This document shows positions 35,928-44,668 of a DNA stretch of 64,000 nucleotides, in pieces (the first letter of the stretch is position 1; each line of letters opens with the position of its first letter). The stretch lies in contig UQZR01000009.1 of assembly GCA_900545585.1 (NCBI GenBank), positions 1-64,000 of the forward strand, in the 5' to 3' direction. The DNA comes from an uncultured Eubacteriales bacterium. Lineage in GTDB: Bacteria; Bacillota; Clostridia; Oscillospirales; Oscillospiraceae. The notes under the pieces are model-generated. The model worked only from the letters and a program-made list of their open reading frames with translations. It was not told the DNA's origin and did not search any database. The position numbers and the translations under genes are program-made.

Positions 35928-36489
35928 CTCACTTTCCGAAGATAGATTGATGTTCAGCTCCGCAGGAGCGTAGCCAATTTCTTAGAAATCGTTAAAGGGT
36001 TTGGGATGTTTCCCAACAAGATTTTGCAAAAGGTCAGCAAGGCTGAAATTTTGCAAAACGCACGAGTGGGTACCGCCGTGCATTGCTTGCCAGAATGGTA
36101 AGCTCCGGTGTGGGTACTCACCGGATTTGCTTGCTATTCCGCAAGGAAATCCCGGTCGTACCACGCCGGATTTCGCAAGTGTACATACACTTGCTGTGCT
36201 TGCTATTCTGCAAGTTCAGCAGGTGGCAAGTACAGCGATTTTCTCAAGTGGGGCCCCACTTGATTTGCTTGCTATTCTCCGTTTCCCATGTTAGCAAGCG
36301 CCATTTCCCAAATGGAAGTCGGCGGCAACCGCCGCCTTGTCTGCCAAAAAGCGAAACGGACGGGCGGAAGTCAATGGCGGCGCAGCCGTTCATCTTGACC
36401 ATTGACGGTGTTCGTCCATTTTGCTACGCAGTAGCACTTGAGCGAATATAATCGAAACAAATAAGCGTATTGATTGAGGTGTTAGGAGT
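35928..36489. repeat. Hairpin-rich non-coding tract with 69-bp phased repeats (candidate oriT region)
   Basis: GCTTGCTATTC recurs at 36129, 36198 and 36267, exactly 69 bases apart. The first two units both carry CAAGTG-N6-CACTTG at unit positions 48-65, with different centres (TACATA and GGGCCC). Other hairpins are at 36002-36017, 36104-36125, 36301-36315, 36321-36333 (GGCGG-caa-CCGCC) and 36423-36435. ATTTTGCAAAA is duplicated at 36022 and 36049. No gene is evident. Position beside mobC suggests a transfer origin or protein-binding array; this is inferred. Confidence 0.55.
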
Positions 36490-36987
36490 ATGGATTGTCT
36501 AATTCGGAAAGTACAGCAAGGTGATGAATTTGATTTAGCTTATATTCAAACAGAAAGTTGGAAGGCTGCGTTTAAGGATATTCTGTCTGCCGAGATACTG
36601 CAAATGTCCACCAACCTAAATCGTGCTACGGCAATGTATAAGCGATTGCTCGATGAGAATGTTGGCAATGGATATATTTTAGAGGTGGACTCTCATCCTC
36701 ATTGTATTGCATGGTGGGATACGGCGCGAGATAATGATATGCCTGATTGCGCGGAACTCATCTGCATCCATAGCTTGCAAGACAACTGGAGAAAGGGCTT
36801 CGGAACTCAAATGATGAGCAGAGTCATGGGCGACATGAGAGCTGCTGGCTATGATAAGGTTATGCTTTGGGTGTTTACGAACAACATTCGAGCAAGAAAA
36901 TTCTATGAGTCGTTTGGCTTTTTCACACATGGAAAAGTTAAACCTTGTCTTGAAACAGAAGAAATTTGCTACGAGAGAAAATTATAA
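36490..36987 (+). CDS. GNAT family N-acetyltransferase
   Basis: The 165-residue protein has the GNAT acetyl-CoA loop in DNWRKGFGTQMMSRVM (Q/RxxGxG/A-type) and the C-terminal MLWVFTNNIRARKFYESFGF, followed by the usual last strand. The substrate is unknown. It is AT-rich and element-borne, with GGTGTTAGGAGT before the ATG. Confidence 0.85.
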   Translation: MDCLIRKVQQGDEFDLAYIQTESWKAAFKDILSAEILQMSTNLNRATAMYKRLLDENVGNGYILEVDSHPHCIAWWDTARDNDMPDCAELICIHSLQDNWRKGFGTQMMSRVMGDMRAAGYDKVMLWVFTNNIRARKFYESFGFFTHGKVKPCLETEEICYERKL

Positions 36988-37038
36988 CGAGTATTGTTTT
37001 AATCGTTATAACCATGAAAGCAAAGGAGGCTTGACGAA

Positions 37039-37434
37039 GTGAATCCGAAAGAAAATGACAATGAGATCATCGAACTGACCGACGAGGAACTGGACGAGAT
37101 TTTTGCCGATGATGATTTTGATAACGGCGAGGAGGACGGTGAAATCCGCTCGTTTCATTTCTCCAATCCTGACCCGTATGCCAAGGTCAAGCCGCGCCCC
37201 GACGATGCCCCCAAGAGGGAGTTTTCTTTCGATGAAAAGGGCAGCATTGTTGTGAAAAATCCGTCCGCCTTTTGGCTGCCCAACATCAAAATCGTGGATG
37301 TGCATGGCGGCACAGAATACACGGTGACGGGCAGCTATGAGGGAACAGAACCCCTCGATAAAAAGCTCAAACGCATTATGGAGCAGAACGCCGCCAATGC
37401 TGAAAACGGTATCACGGAGGACGCCGATGAGTAA
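37039..37434 (+). CDS. Acidic element-encoded protein of unknown function
   Basis: The 131-residue product begins with an acidic stretch (IIELTDEELDEIFADDDFDN) and continues with a more structured part, IVVKNPSAFWLPNIKIVDVHG. A GTG start at 37039 has AAGGAGG nine bases upstream. Its end overlaps the start of the recombinase fragment by ATGAGTAA, so it is the gene ahead of the integrase. I do not know its function; a directionality or regulatory role is possible from position alone. Confidence 0.55.
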   Translation: MNPKENDNEIIELTDEELDEIFADDDFDNGEEDGEIRSFHFSNPDPYAKVKPRPDDAPKREFSFDEKGSIVVKNPSAFWLPNIKIVDVHGGTEYTVTGSYEGTEPLDKKLKRIMEQNAANAENGITEDADE

Positions 37435-37618
37435 CAACGTTTCTCTTGATATAAACCAAAAATCCAATCCTGTTCAGACAGTTGCCCCACCGAAGGAGGA
37501 CAACAATATGTTAAGGGCAACCGACAAAATCACAGCGCTTTATTGCAGACTGTCCGTGGAGGACACCAAAGAAAAAGGCGGCAAGGATGACCCGTCGAAC
37601 TCCATCCAGCATCAAGAG
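37427..37618 (+). pseudogene. Serine recombinase (Tn1549 type), N-terminal fragment
   Basis: From ATG 37427 the frame encodes an N-terminal tail and then MLRATDKITALYCRLSVEDT, with the catalytic Ser in YCRLS, up to DDPSNSIQHQE. Homology stops at about 37618, where unrelated DNA leads into tnpV. The matching remainder (DDGYSGVDF onward) resumes at 40892 in the same orientation. About 20 codons of the usual sequence between the two halves are missing. Confidence 0.75.
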
Positions 37619-37756
37619 TTACTATGTAGAGGGGGGTTTCTCCCACCTAATACATATGACTGCGGCTCATTTGTGGTGAATGGAACAGCAGTTGTAGGAA
37701 AGGAGCAAAAAAGCCTTATAACCGCTGGAAATCAACACAAAAAGGAGCTGATTCAT

Positions 37757-38128
37757 ATGAAATCTCTATTTGAGGAAATGGGCGGCACTTACCGTCAGGA
37801 GGGCGATTACCTCATCCCGAACCTTGCGCTGCCGGACGAACCGGAATACCAGATTGGCAAGTATGGGCGTATGCGCCGCAGCTATCTGAAAGAACATCGT
37901 CCTGTTCTCTACGCAAACCTGCTCACAAGCGGAACGCTGCATCGGCACCTTGCCGAGATCGACCAAGCCTGCAACGAGCGCATGGCAATCATCGTATCTG
38001 CAATAGCGAAGCAGGAAGGCGTAACAGAAGCACTCAAAGCTGCCGATCAAATGGAATGGGTGCGCCGCATGAACAGCATCCGCAGCCGCGCAGAGGAAAT
38101 TGTCCTGACCGAACTTGTATATGAATGA
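37757..38128 (+). CDS. tnpV: Transposon-encoded protein TnpV
   Basis: The 123-residue product starts MKSLFEEMGGTYRQEGDYLI and has the family sequence GKYGRMRRSYLKEHRPVLYANLLTSG. TnpV occurs in Tn4451/Tn4453-type mobilisable elements; its exact role is unknown. AAAGGAG precedes ATG 37757. The gene lies inside the insertion that splits the recombinase. Confidence 0.85.
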   Translation: MKSLFEEMGGTYRQEGDYLIPNLALPDEPEYQIGKYGRMRRSYLKEHRPVLYANLLTSGTLHRHLAEIDQACNERMAIIVSAIAKQEGVTEALKAADQMEWVRRMNSIRSRAEEIVLTELVYE

Positions 38129-38130
38129 TG

Positions 38131-38168
38131 AACGCCCGTTATTGGCCGCATGGCCGATAACGGGCGTT
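38131..38168. terminator. Hairpin between tnpV and rhuM-like gene
   Basis: AACGCCCGTTAT and ATAACGGGCGTT pair around an inner GGCC/GGCC stem, between converging stops. Confidence 0.75.
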
Positions 38169-38176
38169 TCTGCGTT

Positions 38177-39202
38177 TTAGTTCTTTTGCTCCGTGCTGGC
38201 TACCAGCCGGTCAAAGTCGCTCTGATACAGCCGATCCTGAATGACACGGTACTGCTCAAACTCGCTTTCGGCAAAGGCTTTTGCAATGGCAGCGGTGACT
38301 TTTCCCTTATTTTGCAGAATCTCTGCATCGTTGAATTGCAGAAAAGCATCCAGCTTGGAGGCCCAATCTGCCATGGTCATAGGGATATGCCGTCTGGCCT
38401 GCCGGGTGGCGTAGTCCAGATACATGGTGACGATTTCGTTCAGTTCCTGCATTTCATCCATGGATAAGTAATTTTTTGCAACGGACACATCTGCCTTGAC
38501 AATCTTGCCGTCAGGAGCATTCTTCCATGAGGTCAGTCCCATGTGTTCCTTGGTGTGATCGGCTCGTGCCATAATGACCTCTGCCGCTGTGCCGCCATGG
38601 ACGGCATAGTGCATCTTATTCTGAACTGTAGCAAAGAAATCCTTTGTAGTCTGGCTATCGAGGGAGTAGTCCACAGCGGTGGCGTAAATATCCGTGATTT
38701 TCTGGTAAAAGCGCCGTTCGCTGGCTCGAATCTCCTGAATCTCGGAAATCAGATGATCGAAGTAGTCCTCATCAAAAATCTGTCCATTGATAAGCCTGCT
38801 CTTGTCCAGTACATAGCCCTGCTTGGTGAAGGTGTCCAGCACCTTGGTTGCCCACTGGCGGAACTGCGTGGCTCTGCCGGAATTGATCCGATAGCCTACG
38901 GCTATGATGGCGGACAGAGAGTAGAACTTATAGTGATAGGTTTTTCCGTTATCCGCAACTTGTGCAAAATTTGCACAAGTTGCATCTTCGGACAATTCGC
39001 CGCATTCATATACATTTTTCAGATGCTTTGTCACAACACTCCGGTCTACATCAAAAAGCTGTGCAATGGCCTTTTGCGTCAGCCAGACATCGTGATCCTG
39101 TACCCGTACCTCAATGCCATCCTCATGGACATCTTTCGTGAACACAAGGAAATCCACTGTGCTGTTGCGGATTTGCAGTTTATCCTTCTTGGCGTCTGCC
39201 AT
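38177..39202 (-). CDS. rhuM: RhuM family protein
   Basis: The 341-residue protein has the RhuM N-terminal domain (WLTQKAIAQLFDVDRSVVTKHLKNVYECGEL, a putative HTH-like DNA-binding part) followed by YSLSAIIAVGYRINSGRATQFRQWATKVL and a helical C-terminus. RhuM was first named from a Salmonella pathogenicity island and is common on mobile islands; its biochemical function is unknown, and toxin-like or Fic-regulator-like roles have been proposed. It is preceded after 11 bases by a zinc-finger gene, suggesting one transcript. Confidence 0.82.
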   Translation of the reverse strand: MADAKKDKLQIRNSTVDFLVFTKDVHEDGIEVRVQDHDVWLTQKAIAQLFDVDRSVVTKHLKNVYECGELSEDATCANFAQVADNGKTYHYKFYSLSAIIAVGYRINSGRATQFRQWATKVLDTFTKQGYVLDKSRLINGQIFDEDYFDHLISEIQEIRASERRFYQKITDIYATAVDYSLDSQTTKDFFATVQNKMHYAVHGGTAAEVIMARADHTKEHMGLTSWKNAPDGKIVKADVSVAKNYLSMDEMQELNEIVTMYLDYATRQARRHIPMTMADWASKLDAFLQFNDAEILQNKGKVTAAIAKAFAESEFEQYRVIQDRLYQSDFDRLVASTEQKN

Positions 39203-39213
39203 GTCGTTTCACC

Positions 39214-39642
39214 TCAATCTTCTTCGCTGGTTTTCTTCCCCCGGCTCTTATAGACATTATACTGATTCTTGCACCGGGCGCTGCAAAATGCGGAATTGGC
39301 CCGGCTGCCGAGGAACACCTTCTGGCAGTGCTTGCACAGCCGCAGGGGCTTCTCTCCATCCACCAGCATGAAGCTGAACATCATCTGGATGCCCAGCAGC
39401 AGAGAGTGAAAGTCCCAATAGATGGTCGGCTTGTCCAGCAGCTCAATATGATAGCTGGGCGCAATGCCGCCGAAGGCCGCCATGCCCTTGCGGTACAAAT
39501 TCCGGGTATCCTCGTCGATGAGGTCATAGTCGTTATAGTACAGAATGGAGGTAGTCAGGGTGAAAGCCCAATCCTTGAACTGCTGTGCTACCCAGTCATA
39601 GGCTTCAGCATACTCCCGCTGGAAGCTCATGGTTTTCGCCAT
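39214..39642 (-). CDS. Protein with C-terminal CGNR-like zinc finger
   Basis: The 142-residue product ends with CKHCQKVFLGSRANSAFC and SARCKNQYNVYKSRGKK, a four-cysteine treble-clef motif like CGNR or DUF6076 proteins. The first 90 residues are helical and hydrophobic in part (FALTTSILYYNDYDLIDED region). It lies directly upstream of rhuM on the same strand. The start codon abuts the broken end of a second recombinase. GAGG lies 8 bases before the ATG. Function is unknown. Confidence 0.65.
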   Translation of the reverse strand: MAKTMSFQREYAEAYDWVAQQFKDWAFTLTTSILYYNDYDLIDEDTRNLYRKGMAAFGGIAPSYHIELLDKPTIYWDFHSLLLGIQMMFSFMLVDGEKPLRLCKHCQKVFLGSRANSAFCSARCKNQYNVYKSRGKKTSEED

Positions 39643-40863
39643 ATCGACAGCCTCGATACCTCATTTCGGACGTTAATCTACGACCTGTACAGCCGCGACC
39701 TCTCCCGCAGAGTCAAAAGCGCAAAGAAAGCCAGAGCTGAGCGTGGGGCGTTTCTCAGTCCCTATGCGCCTTACGGGTACATCAAAGACCCAAAAGACAA
39801 AAATCATCTTCTGGTAGATGCCGAAGCTGCTGACGTAATACGGCGTATCTTTCAAATGGCGGCAGATGGTACGAAACCCTGGCAGATCGCTGCGGCGCTG
39901 AACGGCGACGGCGTAAGCTCCCCGAAGAACTACAAGGCCGAGACAGGCTGCACAAGAACGCCGTGGCGCAGTATCCAGGAGGAAAACTTCTGGACGGCCA
40001 ATCTGGTCACAAAATTCCTGCGGGACGAGCGGTATATTGGTAAGACGGTGTTCGGAAAACGAAGCCGGGATATTGTGGGCAACGCCCACACAGTCAAAAT
40101 CTCCCGCAATGACTGGATTGTTGTTCCCGACAGGCATGAAGCCATCGTGCCGGAGGCGCTGTTCGAGAAAGCGCAGGCTTGTATGCGGGAGTACCGGGAA
40201 TATGAGGTGAGTTCCGGCAGCGGCAATCCGCTGAAACGCAAGGTGATCTGCGGCGTGTGCGGTCACGCCATGCAGCGGGACAGCAGAAAGAACGGCTCCT
40301 ACCGCTGCGTCACGAAAAGGCTGAATACCGGCTTTGACTGCTCAGAGGATAGAATCCCTGAGCCTGATATTCTGGAAGCGGTGATCGACACCATACAGGT
40401 CTATGCCCAATACGCCGTCAGCATAGACCGGCTCCTGCAAACAAGGCAGGCGCAGCGGGTGCTTGACCGCAAACAGGCGCAGCACCGCTTGCAGACGCTC
40501 CAGAGCCGGAAAGCCCAGCTTGACGAGCGATTGCAAGACCTTTATGAAAGGCTGGTGGAGGGCGAGATATCCCGCGAAAGCTTCGCGGCGCAGAAAAAGG
40601 CTCTGACGGCACAGGCAGAGGTAATTTCCCACACGGTCTTGGAGCTGGAGCGCAAGATAAGCGGCAATGACAACAATAGCAATGCTATGATTGAGCAGTT
40701 CAAGAGCTATGCGGGCATTACAGCGCTGACCAGAGAGATTTCTGCTGAGCTGCTGCAATCCGTCACCATCTACCCGGACGGGCGCATGGACATCCGGCTG
40801 AACCTTGCCGATGAGATCAAAGCTCTGATGGAGACCCTGCGCCGGGAATCCTGTCCGGCGTAA
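39643..40863 (+). pseudogene. Second serine recombinase, C-terminal fragment
   Basis: About 400 codons encode IYDLYSRDLSRRVKSAKKAR, YAPYGYIKDPKDKNHLLVD, RDERYIGKTVFGKRSRDIVG, a zinc beta-ribbon with CGVCGHAMQRDSR and C..C, and a long coiled coil, ending at TAA. These are the recombinase and zinc-ribbon domains of a large serine recombinase. The catalytic N-terminal domain is absent; the zinc-finger gene begins exactly at the break. It differs from the recombinase resuming at 40892. Confidence 0.75.
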
Positions 40864-40891
40864 ATTTATTAGTCCTTTCTGTACAGCAGCC

Positions 40892-42379
40892 GATGACGGG
40901 TACAGCGGCGTGGATTTTTCCAACCGCCCCGGCTTTCAGAAGATGCTTGCGGAAATTGAAGCCGGTCATGTGGAAGTGGTGATTACGAAAGATCTTTCAA
41001 GACTCGGTCGTAATTCTTCGCTGACAGGGCTTTATATCAACTACACGTTTCCTCAGTACGGCGTGCGGTATATTGCCATCAACGACCACTTCGACACTAT
41101 TGACCCCAACAGCACCGACAGCGACATGGCAGGTATCAAGAACTGGTTCAATGAGTGGTATTCCAAGGATACCAGCCGCAAAATCCGTGCCGTCAACAAG
41201 GCAAAGGGGGAGCGTGGAGAGCGCTTGACCACCAACGTTCCCTACGGCTACAAGCGTGACCCTGACGATTCTAAGAAATGGGTGATTGACGAGGAAGCTG
41301 CATAGGTCGTGAAGCGGATCTTCGCGCTCTGCATGGAGGGAAAAGGGCCGAGCCAGATCGCCGCCTTGCTGGAAAAGGAGAAGGTGCTGAACCCCACTGC
41401 CTACAAGCAGCGGGAGGGCAGAAAAACACCGCATCAGACTCCGGAGAACGAGTATCGCTGGCACGAAAGCACCGTTGCTTACATCCTCGAATACATGGAG
41501 TACACAGGCTGCACGGTCAATTTCAAGACCTACACCAACTCCATTTGGGACAAGAAGCAGCAGGAAAATCCAATGGAGAATCGCAAGATTTTCTATAACA
41601 CCCACCCGGCAATCATCTCTCCGGAAGTCTTTGATAAGGTGCAGGAGATCAGGCAGCAGCGGCACCGCAGAACAGCGACGGGGAAGAGCAATATGTTCTC
41701 CGGCTTGGTGTTCTGCAACGACTGCAAGCAGAAGCTCTACTACTCCACCACCAGCTATTTTGAAAAGCGGCAGAACTTCTTCATCTGCTCCACCCATCGT
41801 GCCAATAAGGACAAGTGCAGCGGACATTATATCCGTGCCGTTGTGCTGGAACAAATCGTCTGGAAGCACATTCAGGAGGTCATATCGGTAGTCACTCGCT
41901 ACGAGGCCTATTTCCGTTCCGAGATGGAGCAAAAACTCCGTATACAGAGCGAGAAATCGCTGCGGCTGTATCAAAAGCGGCTGGCGCAGGCTGAGAAGCG
42001 AATCGGAGAACTTGACCGTCTTTTCATCCGCATTTACGAGGACAATGTAGCTGGTCGGTTGGACGATGAGCGCTTTGCCATGATGAGCAAGAACTACACC
42101 GAGGAACAAAAAGACCTCAAAGCCGAGGTCAAGAGTCTGCAACAGCAAATCCATGAACAGGAACAACAGGCAGAGAATATAGAGCAGTTTGTTCAGCGGG
42201 TAAAGAGGAACAGCACCCTCACGGAACTGACCCCCTATGCCCTCAGAGAGCTTGTCAAGGCGGTCTATGTAGATGCCCCGGACAAATCCAGCGGCAAGCG
42301 CAGGCAGAAGGTACATATCGAGTACGACCTTGTGGGCTACATTCCCGTGGATGAGCTGCTAAAAGCGGAACAGGCATGA
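40892..42379 (+). pseudogene. Serine recombinase (Tn1549 type), C-terminal part with in-frame amber codon
   Basis: The frame resumes with DDGYSGVDFSNRPGFQKMLAEI, then VVITKDLSRLGRNSSLTGLY, the end of the resolvase domain, followed by the recombinase domain, a zinc ribbon (CNDCKQKLYY with a later C), a coiled coil and a DUF4368-like end (HIEYDLVGYIPVDELLKAEQA). A TAG at 41303-41305 interrupts it between DEEAA and VVKRIF. Together with 37427-37618 it forms one integrase gene split by about 3.3 kb. Confidence 0.8.
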
Positions 42380-42398
42380 CCGAGATCATGCCTGTTCC
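42367..42398. terminator. Hairpin at the recombinase 3' end
   Basis: GGAACAGGCATGA and TCATGCCTGTTCC form a perfect 13-bp stem with a six-base loop overlapping the stop codon; no long T-run follows. Confidence 0.6.
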
Positions 42399-42412
42399 AA
42401 GAAATTTGAATT

Positions 42413-42429
42413 TTACTGTCTTATCAGCA
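42413..42429 (-). repeat. Right terminal inverted repeat
   Basis: TTACTGTCTTATCAGCA is the inverse of the left repeat at 33582-33598 with one mismatch. GC-rich core DNA starts directly after it. Confidence 0.8.
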
Positions 42430-42455
42430 GGGAGGCTATCGTGCAGCGGTCTTTT

Positions 42456-43346
42456 TTATTGGTAGAACCCGATGACGAAGTCCAGAAACTGCCGCGTCTG
42501 CCGGTTCACCGGCGCCCCGCGGCGACAGGCGGCGTACAGCCGTCTCTGTGCCCCGTTGCCCGGCAGGGCGAACGTCAGCAGCCGTCCCGCGTCACGGGCA
42601 TCCTCCGCCGCCTTCTCCGAGATGATGGACACCCCCAGCCCGCCGGCCACCAGATTCTTGATGGACTCCTGATCGTTGAGCCGCGCCGTGATGGTCAGCC
42701 GGCTCTCCTCCACCCCCATCTGCTGGAAGTAGGCGTTGATACACTTCTTGCTGCCGCTGCCCTTCTCCCGCAGGAGCATAGGCTCGCGGCAGATGTCCTC
42801 CACGGTGACGCCCTGCACCGCCAGCTGTCGGAAGTGTTCGTTCACCGGCGTGATGAGCACCATCCGGTCCTCGTAGAACGGCGTCAGCTCCAGCGCCTCC
42901 TCGTGGATGCGCGCGCCAATGAGTCCCACGTCGAAGCTGCCGGTCAGCAGTCCCTCGGCGATACCCTCGCTGTCGCTCTGGAACACATGGAACTGCGGGG
43001 CCGGATGCTCCCGCCGGAACGCCGGCAGGATCTGGGGCAGGATGTAGGCCGACGGGATGGTGGACGCGCCGATGCGGATAATCTTCTCGTCCTCGTCGCT
43101 CCAGCTGCGCAGCAGGTCGTCCCGCAGGTGTACGATGCCGCAGGCGCAGGCGTACAGCTCCTGCCCCCGGGGCGTCACCTCGATGGACTTGGTGGTGCGC
43201 ACGATGAGCCGCGAACCGAACTCCTCCTCCAGCTGCCGGATGTGGGTGCTCACCGTGGGCTGGGAGAGGTACAGCTTCTCCGCCGCCTTGGTAAAGCTGC
43301 GGTACTGCACCACCGCGCAGAAGGACTGCAATTGCTTCAGCTCCAT
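42456..43346 (-). CDS. LysR family regulator (selenium-metabolism-associated type)
   Basis: The 296-residue protein has the LysR HTH (LQSFCAVVQYRSFTKAAEKLYLSQPTVSTHIRQLEEEFG) and a periplasmic-binding-like effector domain. Sequence and location match the LysR group that accompanies selenium genes in Clostridia. It overlaps the next gene (43337) by 10 bases on the same strand and is transcribed after it. It probably responds to selenium or sulfur status; this is inferred from context. Confidence 0.8.
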   Translation of the reverse strand: MELKQLQSFCAVVQYRSFTKAAEKLYLSQPTVSTHIRQLEEEFGSRLIVRTTKSIEVTPRGQELYACACGIVHLRDDLLRSWSDEDEKIIRIGASTIPSAYILPQILPAFRREHPAPQFHVFQSDSEGIAEGLLTGSFDVGLIGARIHEEALELTPFYEDRMVLITPVNEHFRQLAVQGVTVEDICREPMLLREKGSGSKKCINAYFQQMGVEESRLTITARLNDQESIKNLVAGGLGVSIISEKAAEDARDAGRLLTFALPGNGAQRRLYAACRRGAPVNRQTRQFLDFVIGFYQ

Positions 43347-44500
43347 GCGTCCCTCCTGCTCAGCTCCTGCAGCGCCTTCAGCGCCGCGTCCACATGCGCC
43401 TCCGTGTTCTGCGGCCCGAAGGAGAACCGCACCGTACCGGTGGGATAGGTGCCCAGCACCTTGTGGGCGTTGGGCGCGCAGTGCAGCCCCACGCGGGTCA
43501 GCACGCCGTACTCCCGTCCCAGCGCATCCGCCAGAAAAGCGGGGTCCATGCCCTCGCAGGCCACGGACACCACGGCGGCGCGTCCCTCCACGCCGTCCCG
43601 CCCCACGGCCCGCAGCTTCGGAATGTCCCGCAGCCCCTCCAAAAACCGGCCCGTCAGCGCCAGCTCATGGCGGCGGATGTTGTCCACGCCCTGCTGCTCC
43701 AGCCACACCAGCGCCGCGTGCAGTCCCATGATTCCCGGCAGGTTCAGCGTCCCCGCCTCGAAGCGGTCCGGCATGAACGCGGGCACCTCCTCCAGATGGC
43801 TGACGCTGCCGGTGCCGCCGGACAGCAGCGGCTCGATCCGCCCCACCAGCTCCGGCCGCAGCAGGAATCCACCGATACCCTGCGGACCCAGCAGGCCCTT
43901 GTGTCCCGTAAAGGCCAGCGCGTCGATGTGCATGGCCTCCATGTCGATGGGAAACACCCCCGCCGTCTGGGCCGTGTCCAGAATGAATACCAGACCGTGA
44001 CGGCGGCAGAACGCCCCCATCTCCTCCGCCGGCATCAGCGTACCGCACACGTTGCTGCCGTGGAGCATCACCACAGCCTTCGTCTCCGGCCGCAGCAGCT
44101 TCTCCGCCTCCTCCATGCGCAGGCTGCCGTCCGCACCGCAGGGGATGCGGTCGAAGGCCACGCCCCTGCCCGCCAGCTGGACCACAGGCCGCATCACGGC
44201 GTTGTGCTCCATGGCGGATACCAGCACGTGGTCGCCGCTGCGCAGCAGGCCCTTCAGCAGCACGTTCAGGCTCTCGGTGATGTTCTTGGTAAACACCACG
44301 TTGCGGCAGTCGGGGCCGTGAAACAGGCGGGTCAGCCGCTGCCGCGTGTCCAGTACCTGCTCCTCCGCCTGATACGCCTCGTCGTAACCGCCGCGGCTGA
44401 CGTTGCAGCCGCAGTTTTGCACATAGCCGCACATGGCCTCTGCCACGCCCTCTGCCTTGGGAAAGCTGGTGCTGGCGTTGTCCAGATAGATGCGCTCCAT
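43337..44500 (-). CDS. Class V aminotransferase-fold cysteine desulfurase / selenocysteine lyase-like
   Basis: The 387-residue PLP enzyme has YLDNASTSFPK at the N-terminus, the PLP-site LDTAQTAGVFPID, the Schiff-base Lys in AFTGHKGLLGPQGIGG, and the catalytic Cys loop GLHCAPNAHK. It belongs to the NifS/CsdB-like branch that appears next to selD and yedE. It would release selenium or sulfur from cysteine-type substrates for SelD or the TusA-like carrier. It is divergent from yedE over a 168-base region likely bound by the LysR protein. Confidence 0.85.
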   Translation of the reverse strand: MERIYLDNASTSFPKAEGVAEAMCGYVQNCGCNVSRGGYDEAYQAEEQVLDTRQRLTRLFHGPDCRNVVFTKNITESLNVLLKGLLRSGDHVLVSAMEHNAVMRPVVQLAGRGVAFDRIPCGADGSLRMEEAEKLLRPETKAVVMLHGSNVCGTLMPAEEMGAFCRRHGLVFILDTAQTAGVFPIDMEAMHIDALAFTGHKGLLGPQGIGGFLLRPELVGRIEPLLSGGTGSVSHLEEVPAFMPDRFEAGTLNLPGIMGLHAALVWLEQQGVDNIRRHELALTGRFLEGLRDIPKLRAVGRDGVEGRAAVVSVACEGMDPAFLADALGREYGVLTRVGLHCAPNAHKVLGTYPTGTVRFSFGPQNTEAHVDAALKALQELSRRDAWS

Positions 44501-44668
44501 GGATATCCCTCCCTTTTTCTCCCTTTTATCCTATCATCAATTTATTTAGAAATCAAATAGTTTTAGTGGAATTATCAATAATTGCTATTAGACTTCTCCC
44601 CATATCAGGTGGTAACATTAGGGCACATTATATTACCCATACTGAAAACAGAAAGAGGAGAAAACCAC

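Larger units (their letters stand above)
33582..42429. mobile_element. Decayed integrative/mobilisable element with terminal inverted repeats
   Basis: TGCCGATAAGACAGTAA at 33582-33598 recurs in inverse orientation at 42413-42429 with one mismatch (TGCTGATAAGACAGTAA). Between them lie AT-richer DNA, a MobC remnant, TnpV, recombinase fragments and cargo genes, flanked on both sides by GC-rich core-type DNA. The recombinases are broken, so the element is probably immobile. The Tn1549/Tn4451 relationship is inferred from the recombinase and TnpV sequences. No target duplication was obvious. Confidence 0.75.

Noticed and set aside
36129..36277. CRISPR array
   Set aside because: The 69-base period has an 11-16-base conserved part plus internal palindromes that also recur, only three copies, and no cas gene nearby. 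It does not have repeat-spacer structure.
41303..41305. Pyrrolysine or programmed readthrough at the TAG
   Set aside because: The host gene is already split by an insertion, and no pyl genes are in view; a simple nonsense mutation is sufficient.
44501..44668. Riboswitch in the desulfurase-yedE intergenic region
   Set aside because: The 168 bases are AT-rich with no recognised aptamer motif; a LysR-bound divergent promoter region is the simpler reading.
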